Source of the DNA: Streptomyces umbrinus
GTDB taxonomy: Bacteria > Actinomycetota > Actinomycetes > Streptomycetales > Streptomycetaceae
Direction: 5' to 3'
DNA: 64,000 bases
NCBI RefSeq assembly: GCF_030817415.1
Contig: NZ_JAUSZI010000002.1
Location: 5,890,001 to 5,954,000 of the forward strand
Positions within the stretch are counted from its first letter, which is position 1. Each line of letters opens with the position of its first letter. Below the pieces are notes generated by a model. It ran no database searches, was not told the origin of the DNA, and saw nothing but the letters and a program-made list of their open reading frames with translations. This document shows positions 1-7,501 of this stretch, one piece after another. Position numbers and translations under genes: made by a program.

Positions 1-1
1 A

Positions 2-274
2 AGACTTTTTGACGACCTGATGGATATGTTTGCAAGGCATCGCAACGGTATTAGGAATCCGGATCATCCCGTTCCCACTCTCTTGGATGACATCTATGAC
101 GGCATGGAGAGTCATGAGAGGGTAAGTGGTTTTGCTCGAAGCGACGAAGAGCGTCGAGCGAGGGCGGTGTGTGACTATATTTGCGCTCTAACAGAAGATC
201 AGGCGATCAATTTGTATGAGCGACTATCAGGAACTAGCGTCTCGCAGGGCTCCATTTTCGGGACGTGGTTTTAG
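2..274 (+). CDS. dGTPase-like HD-domain protein, C-terminal fragment (start lies before the window)
   Basis: The frame is open to the left edge, so only the last ~90 residues are seen. They match the C-terminal end of deoxyguanosinetriphosphate triphosphohydrolase-like HD proteins: an RLFDDLMDMF helix and the near-terminal VCDYICALTEDQAINLYERLSG stretch, which corresponds to the family's VCDYIAGMTDR..A...YRRL signature. Known members hydrolyse dNTPs to nucleoside and triphosphate, some as phage defence. The catalytic HD residues would lie upstream and cannot be checked. Local GC is lower than in the core genes further right, in keeping with an accessory region. Function is inferred from the tail only. 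Confidence 0.6.
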   Translation, partial: RLFDDLMDMFARHRNGIRNPDHPVPTLLDDIYDGMESHERVSGFARSDEERRARAVCDYICALTEDQAINLYERLSGTSVSQGSIFGTWF

Positions 275-607
275 AGGCGCCGTGTTCTCGAAGCTATGGT
301 GCCAGCGCCATTGAACCTCTTTCATCCTCTGTATCCGCAGATCAGGAGGGTGTGGACGGCGGCGACGATGCGTCCGATGGAGCTGAGCACCCGCGTGCTT
401 GTGCTCCTTCACCCGCGTCGCTGATTCCGCTGGCCCCAATCGTGGTCGATCCGAGGCCTTTTGGCTGGCGGCTCGGCAGGTTTTGAATTTACGACATCCA
501 CTCTAGGAGTTCGATCGTGCTGATCGGTCGACCCAGCTCCACCGTCAGGGCAAGTGAGAAAAGGGTCTCCTCTGGAGAGAGGAGCAGCCTGTCAGTATCT
601 TCTTCAA
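275..607. other. intergenic stretch without a supported gene
   Basis: No reading frame here has convincing coding character. The gene on the left runs rightward and the one on the right runs leftward, so this is a convergent spacer. A small hairpin at 567-584 (7-bp arms CTCCTCT/AGAGGAG, GGAG loop) could terminate either gene. Confidence 0.5.
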
Positions 608-1954
608 TCAGGCTGGTACGGCATATATGATGCCGTCATGGTCACCCGCATATACGAAGCCGCATGCTACCAGCGGAGCCCACCAAATGTAGTCACTTAG
701 CTTGAACCGCCAAATCCCCTCGCCAGTAGCCGCGTCGATTGCCCAAAGTTCGTCACGAAATGCGAGATACACGACGCCGCCGAAAATTCTCGGAGTGCCA
801 CCAGGGCTGCGCGACACCCACTTCTCCTTGTAGCCATCCTTGACGTCCAGTGCAACGACCTGTTCGCTACCACCAAGATAGAGGATGTCGTTTTCGATAC
901 TGGGAGACCATGCGCCTTCAATAGTCCATTCTTCTTCCCCGGTCTCCGCGTTTAATGCATGTAGATGCTGACTCGTCGCAAATACCAAGTCGTCGGTAGC
1001 GACAATTTGGCTAAGTCCGGGGAGGTCTGTCTCGTAGGCCCACTTAGTAGATCCGTCTTCCGCATTTAGGGCATAGACCCCCACTCTGGCAACGTTGACA
1101 TACGTCGAGTCCTTGTGGACGGCCGGAGGTCGATAGATTCCACTGGTGAAGCGGCGGCCTCCACCCCAAAGCTCCTTACCAGTAGCGGCATCGAAAGCCA
1201 TTAGATACTTGTCCCTCGCTGCCAGGACCATTCCGTTGGGCCCTGCAGCGACGACCTCTGGGACATTTCGCGTTGGCGCTTTCCATATCACCTCTCCTGA
1301 GTCTGCGCGCAGGGCGTAGAGGTGGTGTTGGCTGCCCACGAAGACGGATTCATCAATCAATGCAGGGGACGATGAAACGTACCCGTGTCCGGAGAAATTT
1401 CCCCGCCACTCTTCCGCTCCTGTGCGAACATTCAGCGCCCACAGTCCTTCCTGGTTACTAACGAAAAGCGTCCTCTCAGTGGCTGCTAAAGTGCGAGCAA
1501 TCTCAGGGATTCGGCCGACATTAAAGGTCCATTGCGCTTCCATCCGCGTTTCCCGGAATGGCCGGACTCGCTTATCCGGTCGACGGGTTGTGAGCGTACC
1601 TGCCTGCGATTCTGAATTCGGCGTGTGGATAATCTTGCCGGGTTGGCGACGGCGTGCCGCTTGGTCCCTCAACTGGTTGAACTCAATGCACCTTATAACT
1701 TGAGGGTCGTGTTTCCGGCGCGGCTTTGTTCCGCCGTTTGTTTCCGGAAAGAGGGCTTCCAGGATTGCTTGAAGTGTCCCTGTGGATGGTGTGTGACGTT
1801 CACTGAGGGCGTCAGAGATCGTGCTTGGTTTCAGGGAGGATTCCTCGGCCAGCTTGGCAGGTGCCCACCCCTTACTAGCCATTGCGCGTCGTAGTGCGGC
1901 AGCGAGCTGGCTCCGCGCCGCTTCCGGAGTGATCTCTTCCGGATTTCCCTGCAT
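608..1954 (-). CDS. XRE-type HTH plus PQQ-like beta-propeller protein
   Basis: About 448 residues from the chosen ATG (MQGNPEEITPEAARSQ); an in-frame start at 2026 would add 24 poorly conserved residues. Residues ~12-66 form a lambda-repressor-like HTH (LAEESSLKPSTISDALSER). A basic linker follows, then ~300 residues of repeating PQQ/BamB-like propeller blades, each with a W-A-L-(D/N)-x-x-T/D-G core (for example WALNVRTGAEEW, YALRADSGEVIW, WAIDAATGEGIW). No signal peptide or membrane segment is visible, so a cytoplasmic DNA-binding or ligand-sensing role is inferred. Codon use is less GC-rich than in the core genes. HTH-propeller proteins of this kind are known in actinomycetes but have no established function that I can name. 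Confidence 0.7.
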   Translation of the reverse strand: MQGNPEEITPEAARSQLAAALRRAMASKGWAPAKLAEESSLKPSTISDALSERHTPSTGTLQAILEALFPETNGGTKPRRKHDPQVIRCIEFNQLRDQAARRRQPGKIIHTPNSESQAGTLTTRRPDKRVRPFRETRMEAQWTFNVGRIPEIARTLAATERTLFVSNQEGLWALNVRTGAEEWRGNFSGHGYVSSSPALIDESVFVGSQHHLYALRADSGEVIWKAPTRNVPEVVAAGPNGMVLAARDKYLMAFDAATGKELWGGGRRFTSGIYRPPAVHKDSTYVNVARVGVYALNAEDGSTKWAYETDLPGLSQIVATDDLVFATSQHLHALNAETGEEEWTIEGAWSPSIENDILYLGGSEQVVALDVKDGYKEKWVSRSPGGTPRIFGGVVYLAFRDELWAIDAATGEGIWRFKLSDYIWWAPLVACGFVYAGDHDGIIYAVPA

Positions 1955-2073
1955 CAGCGACCCCAACTTCGACGTCCTACGAGGTTGTTCGACGTTGAGT
2001 CCAGCCTTCCCTCGTCCAAGGCCCACTAGGCGTCACAAGTCGTGGAGGCGATCGATTCAGGAGGAGTGCACGC

Positions 2074-2364
2074 ATGTTCGGAGCGCATTTTAGGGCGAGG
2101 GTCTCGCGGATGGTGGGAACACTGGCCAGGCGGGAGAATAATCGGGCTCACCGAACCGGTTCTGCATCGCAGGGCAGTGAGACTCTGCACACCGAGTGTG
2201 CGTGTTCCGGAGAAGAGTCGCAGGTCGGGAAGGCGACTCTCCCGGAAAAGGATCACAAGGAGCAGTGCACGGGCAAGTGGCTCTCCCGCGTAGTTGGCGG
2301 ATCGATCTTGGGGACGGCCCTTCGTTGGGCACTGGAGGCGGCTCGCGAGCACGATGGTGCTTGA
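2074..2364 (+). CDS. small hypothetical protein
   Basis: A 96-codon frame preceded by a strong ribosome-binding site (AGGAGG, ~10 nt before the ATG). The product has a basic N-terminus, a central Cys/Glu/Lys-rich patch (ECACSGEE, KEQC) and a small-residue helix near the C-terminus. I recognise no family. It is divergent from the HTH-propeller gene. The good RBS is the main support; codon bias is intermediate, so it could be spurious. Confidence 0.4.
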   Translation: MFGAHFRARVSRMVGTLARRENNRAHRTGSASQGSETLHTECACSGEESQVGKATLPEKDHKEQCTGKWLSRVVGGSILGTALRWALEAAREHDGA

Positions 2365-2425
2365 CCGCGTGCCCCTCACCTCTGAGGGTCCTCTCAGGAG
2401 GTCGGCGTAGCGGCTTTGGGCTGGA

Positions 2426-2546
2426 GCTGCTTTGGCGCGAGTGATCATGGCCCCGTAAGCTTCCGGCGCGTCGGGCAGTCTGTGGACCTGTCCGCTAAAG
2501 CACGACGTTGGGGCCATGATCTTCGAGGCTCGCGCCAAAGTGGCTG
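2426..2546. repeat. long interrupted inverted repeat
   Basis: The arms are 2426-2454 and 2510-2546. The left arm reads TTTGGCGCGAG then GATCATGGCCCC; the right arm carries the reverse complement of both blocks, with 5 to 6 extra bases between them. The 55-nt centre is not symmetrical. It could be a MITE-like remnant, an operator pair or a transcript-end structure. No ORF is supported across it. Confidence 0.6.
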
Positions 2547-2619
2547 CCTAAAGCCGTGGAGCCGACCGCCCCAGCCACGACGTACCCCTTCTCTGACATC
2601 AGGTGGCTGACTGCTCTGA

Positions 2620-2694
2620 GCGCGGCACGGGCGCCGGCCGGGCTGGAGCGGGGCGCAGACAGGAGCGCAGGCACGGCCGGCGCCCGTGCCGCGC
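2620..2694. repeat. perfect 21-bp inverted repeat with 33-nt loop
   Basis: Bases 2620-2640 and 2674-2694 are exact reverse complements (core GGCACGGGCGCCGGCC). The stem is very GC-rich and would form a stable RNA hairpin or cruciform. There is no U-tract on either side. It lies ~120 bp beyond the stop of the leftward small gene ending at 2812, so it could end that transcript. The whole 2365-2811 gap holds only this and the preceding repeat. Confidence 0.7.
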
Positions 2695-2811
2695 GCGGGG
2701 AGCGGAGCGAGCCGCCTTGATGAAGTAGGGAAAGTTCTATCCCGCTGGGATGAGGCGCTTGTGTCTTGTCTCGGTTGATGCTTGACGCTGCGGCAACCAG
2801 AACGCCAGGGC

Positions 2812-3099
2812 TCAGCTGCTGTCAGAGTCAGTTGGTCGCTGGTGCCCGCACTCCAGCTTTTCGCCATTGGCGTCGACCACCTCGTAGTCGAGCATCACTT
2901 TGTGCGGGTTACCGTCCTCGTAGAGCCACACCGTGATGACACCCGTCGCGACGACCACCGTGAACTGTGCGTTGCCATCGCTCATCGGCACCACGGTGAA
3001 GGCTTCTCGGGGCCTCAGCCAGAAGTCCTCGCCATACGGCTCGATGGACAGGCAGACGTCTGTGTCACCCGCGTTCTCCACCGGCAGTCTGTTCTTCAC
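2812..3099 (-). CDS. small hypothetical protein of the integrative element
   Basis: A 95-residue protein starting at GTG 3099-3097, overlapping the Pif-like stop by GTGA, so the two are probably translationally coupled. It is rich in beta-strand-type sequence (QFTVVVATGVITVWLYEDG) and ends in an acidic Asp/Ser tail. No signal peptide, cysteine motif or known domain is recognised. Its position directly downstream of the immunity gene suggests an element-borne accessory function, but nothing more can be said. Confidence 0.65.
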   Translation of the reverse strand: MKNRLPVENAGDTDVCLSIEPYGEDFWLRPREAFTVVPMSDGNAQFTVVVATGVITVWLYEDGNPHKVMLDYEVVDANGEKLECGHQRPTDSDSS

Positions 3100-3554
3100 A
3101 TGCTCCCGCCGATGAGCTGCTTGCCGTCGTGGCTACGCACGTGCGGGCCGTTGCCGTCCAAGGCATCCAGGAGGCGGATCGCGAAAACCTCGGACATGCA
3201 CTCCGCGACCTCTTCGGGCGTGAGCCACGCAACCGCGGTCGATTCGCTCGACGTACGCTCCACCCCGCCGGACGGCTTGCAGCGGAAGACCAGGGCCACA
3301 ATCCCCCGGGTCGTGTTCTTGTAGACCCCGGTCAGCTCGTTCACCGCGACGTGGATGCCCGTCTCCTCGAAGACTTCGCGGGCCACGCCAGTCTCCGGGG
3401 CCTCGCTGAGTTCGAGTACTCCGCCCGGGAGCTCCCAAGTGCCGTTGTCGGCGCGGCGGATCGCCAGGAGGCGGCCATCTTCGCGCACTACCACTCCGGC
3501 CACGGACACCGAGTGCAGCGGTGGTGTGGAGATTGCTTCCCGTGATGTACTCAT
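3096..3554 (-). CDS. pif: Pif-like Nudix protein (conjugal immunity)
   Basis: About 152 residues with a complete Nudix box: a GGVLELSE segment followed by REVFEETGI, matching G-x5-E-x7-REUxEExGU. In pSAM2, Pif is a Nudix-motif protein that blocks redundant transfer between cells already carrying the element. The position here, divergent from a KorSA-like repressor gene, matches pSAM2. Two in-frame ATGs exist (3566 and 3554) and neither has a recognisable RBS, so a leaderless or very short leader is possible. A KorSA-type operator overlaps the start region. Family assignment is firm. The immunity role is inferred from context; an ordinary Nudix hydrolase is the alternative. Confidence 0.75.
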   Translation of the reverse strand: MSTSREAISTPPLHSVSVAGVVVREDGRLLAIRRADNGTWELPGGVLELSEAPETGVAREVFEETGIHVAVNELTGVYKNTTRGIVALVFRCKPSGGVERTSSESTAVAWLTPEEVAECMSEVFAIRLLDALDGNGPHVRSHDGKQLIGGSM

Positions 3555-3564
3555 GTACAGGAGC
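3549..3564. promoter_or_regulatory. KorSA-type operator (pif/korSA intergenic)
   Basis: ACTCATGTACAGGAGC, an imperfect palindrome matching the two sites upstream of the transfer operon. It covers the pif start and lies just before korSA, consistent with autoregulation and control of pif. Confidence 0.65.
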
Positions 3565-3584
3565 ATAGGAGGAAGATAAGGACC

Positions 3585-4364
3585 ATGGGAACTGCGGTAG
3601 GAGGGGAGAGGTCCGTACCTCGGTACGTGCAGATCGCCGAAGAGATCGTGCAACAGATCCGGGCAGGTGTCCTCAAGCCTGGTGAGATGGTGCCGAGCGA
3701 GTCTGAACTCGTCGACCGCTACAACGTCTCGGGCGGGACGATTCGCAAGGCCATGGTCGAAGTGCGCGCGAGCGGGCTCGTCGAGACCCGGCACGGCAAG
3801 GGCTCGATCGTGAAGGATCGGCCGCCTGTACGGCATCGCTCCTCCGATCGCTTCAGGCGCACGCTCCGGCAAGGCGGCCAAGCCGCGTACCTCGCCGAGT
3901 CCGCGCAGTCCGGCGCCACGGCCAAGGTGAGCGTCCTCTACATCGGCCCGATGGAAGCCCCCGAGGATGCGGCCCGGCGGTTGGGCGTATCCGCCGGCAC
4001 TCAGGTGCTCGCCCGGCGACGTCTCTACTTCCGCAACGGCACCCCGGTCGAGACCGCGTCCTCGTACCTCCCGTGGGACGTCGTGAAGGAGATCCCCGAG
4101 CTGTTCGCCGAGAACCCCGGTGGTGGTGGCATCTACGCCCGACTCGAAGACCATGGGCACGAGTTCGCGGAGTTCGTCGAGACGCTGCAAGCGCGCCCGG
4201 CCTCCAAGGCGGAGTCATCCGAGCTGGCGCTCAGCCCCGGTGCCCCGGTGGTTCACCTGGTCCGGGAAGCGCGTACGACCGAGGGCCGTGTCGTCGAGGT
4301 CTGCGACACACTCATGGCCGCTGACCAGTTCGTTTTCGAGTACCGGATCCCTGCCGCCGACTGA
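3585..4364 (+). CDS. korSA: GntR-family repressor, KorSA-like
   Basis: 259 residues. The N-terminal winged HTH of the GntR/HutC type spans ~10-75 (VPRYVQIAEEIVQQIRAG, VDRYNVSGGTIRKAM, RHGKGSIV). Residues ~95-255 form the UTRA ligand-binding domain (ARRRLYFRNGTPVETASSYLPWDV; the C-terminal half ends in YRIPAAD). KorSA of pSAM2 represses the replication/transfer activator region by binding a 17-nt operator. Here three copies of an ACTCATGTAC-type palindrome flank the gene. The start ATG has AGGAGG 12 nt upstream. A weak inverted repeat at ~4384-4415 after the stop could terminate it. The gene is divergent from pif. Confidence 0.85.
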   Translation: MGTAVGGERSVPRYVQIAEEIVQQIRAGVLKPGEMVPSESELVDRYNVSGGTIRKAMVEVRASGLVETRHGKGSIVKDRPPVRHRSSDRFRRTLRQGGQAAYLAESAQSGATAKVSVLYIGPMEAPEDAARRLGVSAGTQVLARRRLYFRNGTPVETASSYLPWDVVKEIPELFAENPGGGGIYARLEDHGHEFAEFVETLQARPASKAESSELALSPGAPVVHLVREARTTEGRVVEVCDTLMAADQFVFEYRIPAAD

Positions 4365-4415
4365 CGCGCACTCAACTCTCCGCAGCCCGTCGCGAGTTCT
4401 TCTTCGCGGCGGGTT

Positions 4416-4433
4416 GACTCATGTACAGGAGTC
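4416..4433. promoter_or_regulatory. KorSA-type operator 1 before the transfer operon
   Basis: Palindromic GACTC-ATGTACAG-GAGTC, which shares its core with the sites at 3549 and 4450. It lies 70-90 bp upstream of the first gene of the transfer/replication operon. Confidence 0.7.
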
Positions 4434-4449
4434 ATGCACTCTTCTTCAT

Positions 4450-4471
4450 GTCACTCATGTACATGAGTGAC
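4450..4471. promoter_or_regulatory. KorSA-type operator 2, perfect 22-bp palindrome
   Basis: A perfect palindrome centred on CATGTACATG, with arms running out to GTCA and TGAC. It is the best copy of the three and lies ~33 bp before the GTG of the SCO3933-like gene, where it could cover the promoter. Binding of the KorSA homologue is inferred from motif repetition and pSAM2 precedent. Confidence 0.8.
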
Positions 4472-4503
4472 GGAGTCCAGCCCCTATAGAGGAGTGAACT
4501 GCT

Positions 4504-4857
4504 GTGCGTCAGATTCCCGTCGACACCGCCAACGCCACCGTGATGGTCGCCAAGACCCCGCAGCCCAAGGTGAAGGACCGCCGTACCGGCGAGATCGCCC
4601 TCGACAAGGACGGCGTGACCCTGATGACGGTGGAGGTCATGTTCTCCACGCCCGAGGAGGTGGAGATCCTCAAGCTCACCGTTCCGCAGCCCGGCGTCTC
4701 CGAGGACCTGACCATGGGCACCCCGGTCGCGCTGACCGGCCTGGTCGCCTCGGCGTGGGAGAACGAGTTCAACGGGCAGAAGCGCCACGGCATCGCGTTC
4801 CGTGCGGTCGCTGTCACCTCCCTCGCCGCCGCTGCCTCGAACGCCAAGGCGGCCTGA
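4504..4857 (+). CDS. SCO3933-family regulatory protein
   Basis: 117 residues beginning at GTG, with a GAGGAG ribosome-binding site ~9 nt upstream. The sequence (RQIPVDTANATVMVAKTPQPKV..., MTVEVMFSTPEEVEILKLTVP, GTPVALTGLVASAWE) belongs to the small single-domain proteins that head the transfer operon in pSAM2/SLP1-like elements. It is predicted to be mostly beta-strand (OB-fold-like) with no HTH, so it might bind single-stranded DNA or partner with the translocase; that is inference. It is followed after 2 nt by the FtsK-like gene. Confidence 0.75.
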   Translation: MRQIPVDTANATVMVAKTPQPKVKDRRTGEIALDKDGVTLMTVEVMFSTPEEVEILKLTVPQPGVSEDLTMGTPVALTGLVASAWENEFNGQKRHGIAFRAVAVTSLAAAASNAKAA

Positions 4858-4859
4858 TC

Positions 4860-6215
4860 ATGACCGCCTTCACGGTCGCTCTGGTGCTGGTCGTCGCTGC
4901 CGCAGGTGTTCTGCGGTGGCGGCGCCCCGCCTGGTACTGGCTGACCTTCGGCGTCATCCTCGCCGCACTGCGGGTCGCCTTCCGCTACGCCTCCGTCATG
5001 GACGCCTGCGGACTGACCGTCCCGCCTTCGCGTTGGCGCCTCGCCCTCGCCCGGGTCGCCAACCGCCCGGTCCCCGAGTCCCGCGCACCGCGCATCCTGC
5101 GGTTACGGCCCACCCGGACCGGCCTGGTGCTGCGGCTCAAGCTCCGCCCCGGACAGGACGCCTTCGACGTCTCGGCCGCAACCGACCGGCTGCGCCACTC
5201 CTTCGCGATGTACGGCGTCACCTCGCGCGAACTGCGTTCCGGCGTCGTCGAGTTGAGGATGACCGGCTATGACGTCCTCCAGCGGGTGCAGATGCCCGCC
5301 AAGGCCAACCGTGCCCCGATGCGCATCCCGGTCGCGCTGCGCGAGGACGGTGCGATCCACTACCGCGACTACCGGACCGTTCCGCACGGGCTCACGCTCG
5401 GCGCCACCGAGTCGGGCAAGTCCGTGTATCAGCGCAACCTGGTCGCCGGACTCGCCGCGCAGGACGTCGCCCTGGTCGGCATCGACTGCAAGCAGGGCGT
5501 GGAACTCTTCCCGCTCGCCCGCCGCTTCTCCGCCCTCGCCGACAACCCCGACACAGCCCTCGAACTCCTCGACGCACTCGTCTCCCACATGCAGGACGTC
5601 TACCAGCTCATCCGCGCCCAGCAGCGCATCAGCGTCGACGTCCCGGACGCGGAGATCGCCGCCGACATCTGGGACCTGCCCGCCGACATGCGCCCGGTGC
5701 CGGTCGTCGTCCTGGTCGACGAGGTCGCCGAACTCGCCCTGTTCGCCACCAAGGACGAAGAGAAGCGCCGGGACCGCATCATCACAGCCCTGATCCGCCT
5801 CGCCCAGCTCGGCCGCGCTTCCGGGATCTACCTGGAGATCTGCGGGCAGCGCTTCGGCTCCGAACTCGGCAAGGGCATCACCATGCTCCGCGCTCAGCTC
5901 ACCGGCCGCACCGCCCACCGCGTCAACGACGAAGCCTCCGCGAACATGGCCTTCGGCGACATCGCCCCGGACGCCGTCCTCGCCGCCATCCAGATCCCCA
6001 CCGAGACCCCCGGCATCGCCGTCACCGGCGACTCCTCCGGCGGCTGGGCCCGCATCCGCGCCCCACACACCTCGCTGCGCCAGGCCGTGAACACCTGCAA
6101 CCGGCACGCCGACCGCACCCCGGACCTGCCCGCACTCGCAGCCTTCCGGCCCGCCGTCGCCCTGCTGCCCTCGGCCCGCGTGCCGCTGTCCAAGACAGCC
6201 CCCGCCACGGCCTGA
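4860..6215 (+). CDS. traSA: FtsK/SpoIIIE-like conjugative translocase (TraSA type)
   Basis: 451 residues. Two N-terminal hydrophobic segments (MTAFTVALVLVVAAAGVL and a WYWLTFGVILAAL stretch) anchor it in the membrane. The C-terminal FtsK-type ATPase has Walker A GATESGKS (181-188) and Walker B VVVLVDEVAEL (~283-293), followed by the family's RASGIYLEICGQRFGSELGKG region. In AICEs a single such protein moves double-stranded DNA between mycelia by recognising clt repeats. It starts 2 nt after the preceding gene and probably heads a long cotranscribed operon under KorSA control. The gene is complete and somewhat shorter than FtsK-type Tra proteins of large plasmids, as usual for integrative elements. 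Confidence 0.85.
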   Translation: MTAFTVALVLVVAAAGVLRWRRPAWYWLTFGVILAALRVAFRYASVMDACGLTVPPSRWRLALARVANRPVPESRAPRILRLRPTRTGLVLRLKLRPGQDAFDVSAATDRLRHSFAMYGVTSRELRSGVVELRMTGYDVLQRVQMPAKANRAPMRIPVALREDGAIHYRDYRTVPHGLTLGATESGKSVYQRNLVAGLAAQDVALVGIDCKQGVELFPLARRFSALADNPDTALELLDALVSHMQDVYQLIRAQQRISVDVPDAEIAADIWDLPADMRPVPVVVLVDEVAELALFATKDEEKRRDRIITALIRLAQLGRASGIYLEICGQRFGSELGKGITMLRAQLTGRTAHRVNDEASANMAFGDIAPDAVLAAIQIPTETPGIAVTGDSSGGWARIRAPHTSLRQAVNTCNRHADRTPDLPALAAFRPAVALLPSARVPLSKTAPATA

Positions 6216-6293
6216 CCTTCTCATCCCACGGTCGGCGTGACCTTCTCGCGCCGGGTCCCTACCCGCCCCATGCCCAAAACAGGAGGTGACTCC

Positions 6294-6965
6294 ATGACCC
6301 GCTCGATCCGCCCGGACGCCGTCCTCGTACAAGCCGTGATCGCCGGAGCGCTGTCCTTCGCCCACCTGCACGACCTCGCCGCCGCTGCCGGACAAGACGG
6401 ATGGAAAGCCTGGGCCTACCCGATCAGCGTTGACCTGCTCCTGGTCGCCGCGTGGTGTCGGCTGCGTACCGATGGTCCGTCGCGGCTGGCCTGGTGCTGG
6501 TTCCTGATCGCGCTCGTGGCCTCGCTCGGCGCCAACGTCGCCACAGCCGGACTCCTCGACCTGAACGACGTTCCGGACTGGCTGCGCATCCTGGTCGCCG
6601 CCTGGCCCGCGCTGGCCTTCATGGGCGGCACGCTCCTCGCCCACTCGCCCACGGCCGAAGACCGGATGCCGGATCCGCCGGCACCCGCAGCCCCCGAGTC
6701 CGCTCCGGAGCTCCCGGAACCTGCGGCCTCCGCCCTGGACCCGGAGCCCTCCGAGATTCCCGCGGCTGAAGCACCCCCAGCCCTGCCCGCCGCCGACCCA
6801 ACCCCGACGGCTCCGGCTGTCCCGGCCGCCCTGGTCGACCACGCCCGCAAGGTCGCCGACGACCACCAGGCCCGAACCGGGTCCCGGATCGACGTCGACA
6901 CCCTGCGCGCCCGTCTCGGCGTCCCGCCCCAGCTCGCCGACACTATCGCCGCCCAACTCACCTGA
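6294..6965 (+). CDS. DUF2637 membrane protein (Spd-type)
   Basis: 223 residues. The start is set by an unusually perfect Shine-Dalgarno (AGGAGGTGACTCC then ATG). Residues ~1-120 contain four hydrophobic segments of the DUF2637 domain (SFAHLHDLAAAAGQDGWKAW, PISVDLLLVAAWCRL, WFLIALVASLGANVATAGLL, ILVAAWPALAFMGGTLLAH). A long Pro/Ala/Glu-rich linker follows, then a C-terminal ~50-residue helical segment. DUF2637 proteins accompany FtsK-type Tra proteins in streptomycete elements and are thought to help intramycelial spread. Topology suggests a membrane partner with a cytoplasmic tail. Confidence 0.75.
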   Translation: MTRSIRPDAVLVQAVIAGALSFAHLHDLAAAAGQDGWKAWAYPISVDLLLVAAWCRLRTDGPSRLAWCWFLIALVASLGANVATAGLLDLNDVPDWLRILVAAWPALAFMGGTLLAHSPTAEDRMPDPPAPAAPESAPELPEPAASALDPEPSEIPAAEAPPALPAADPTPTAPAVPAALVDHARKVADDHQARTGSRIDVDTLRARLGVPPQLADTIAAQLT

Positions 6966-6982
6966 TCAGGAAGGAGACCGAC

Positions 6983-7174
6983 ATGCCTGCCCGCGACCAC
7001 TTCCACTCGCTGATGCAAATCGGCCCGGTGCAGATCGGCACCCACCGCGACCGGCACGGCCAGACCGAGCACGCCGCCGTGTGCACCGCCGACCGCTGCG
7101 GCTGGTCATCCGACTTCACGAGCCAGACCGCCGCCCAGCTCGCGGCCCGCACCCACCGCTGCAAGATCCGCTAG
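6983..7174 (+). CDS. small mobile-element transfer protein
   Basis: 63 residues with a good RBS (AAGGAGA). Sequence MPARDHFHSLMQIGPVQIG, then two Cys in a CTADRCGW motif and a third in HRCKIR, suggest a small metal-binding protein. Proteins of this type occur between the DUF2637 and Spd genes in pSAM2-like elements and are annotated as mobile-element transfer proteins. No biochemical role is known to me. Confidence 0.65.
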   Translation: MPARDHFHSLMQIGPVQIGTHRDRHGQTEHAAVCTADRCGWSSDFTSQTAAQLAARTHRCKIR

Positions 7175-7186
7175 GAGGCCATCGCC

Positions 7187-7501
7187 ATGGACGTCCCGCT
7201 CTGGCTCGCCCTCGCCGTCGTCGGCTACCTCGGCATCAAGCTCATCCGCCCGCCCTGGTGGCTCGTGGCCGTGCTCCTCCTCGGCGGCTACCTCCTCGCC
7301 GACAGCCTGCTCTCCCCGTCATCGACACCACCGTCAAGTAACCCGTCACAGAAGGGAGTTCGGCCATGTTCCGTCCCAAGGTCCCGACCATGCCTCAGCC
7401 GACCGGCCTCGTCACCCCGCCCGCTGTCGTCGAGCCGACCGCCGTCATCCAGCACACCCCGGCGGCCCCTGAACCCATGGCGCCCGCTCCGGCCAGGCTG
7501 A
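7187..7501 (+). CDS. SpdB-like small membrane protein, probable C-terminal frameshift
   Basis: The first ~46 residues (MDVPLWLALAVVGYLGIKLI, then WWLVAVLLLGGYLLADSLL) form two hydrophobic segments like Spd spread proteins. Related proteins, as I recall them, end soon after this. Adding one base in the CTCCCCG run near 7314-7320 would give ...LLSPVIDTTVK and a stop at ~7341, just before the RBS of the next gene. As written, the frame instead runs to 7501 through low-complexity Ser/Pro/Arg sequence that is a shadow of the next gene. A one-base deletion, sequencing error or recoding are all possible. Confidence 0.6.
   Translation: MDVPLWLALAVVGYLGIKLIRPPWWLVAVLLLGGYLLADSLLSPSSTPPSSNPSQKGVRPCSVPRSRPCLSRPASSPRPLSSSRPPSSSTPRRPLNPWRPLRPG

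Noticed and set aside
5103..6956. 617-codon minus-strand frame
   Set aside because: Antisense of the FtsK-like and DUF2637 genes; Gly/Arg/Val-rich with no recognisable fold.
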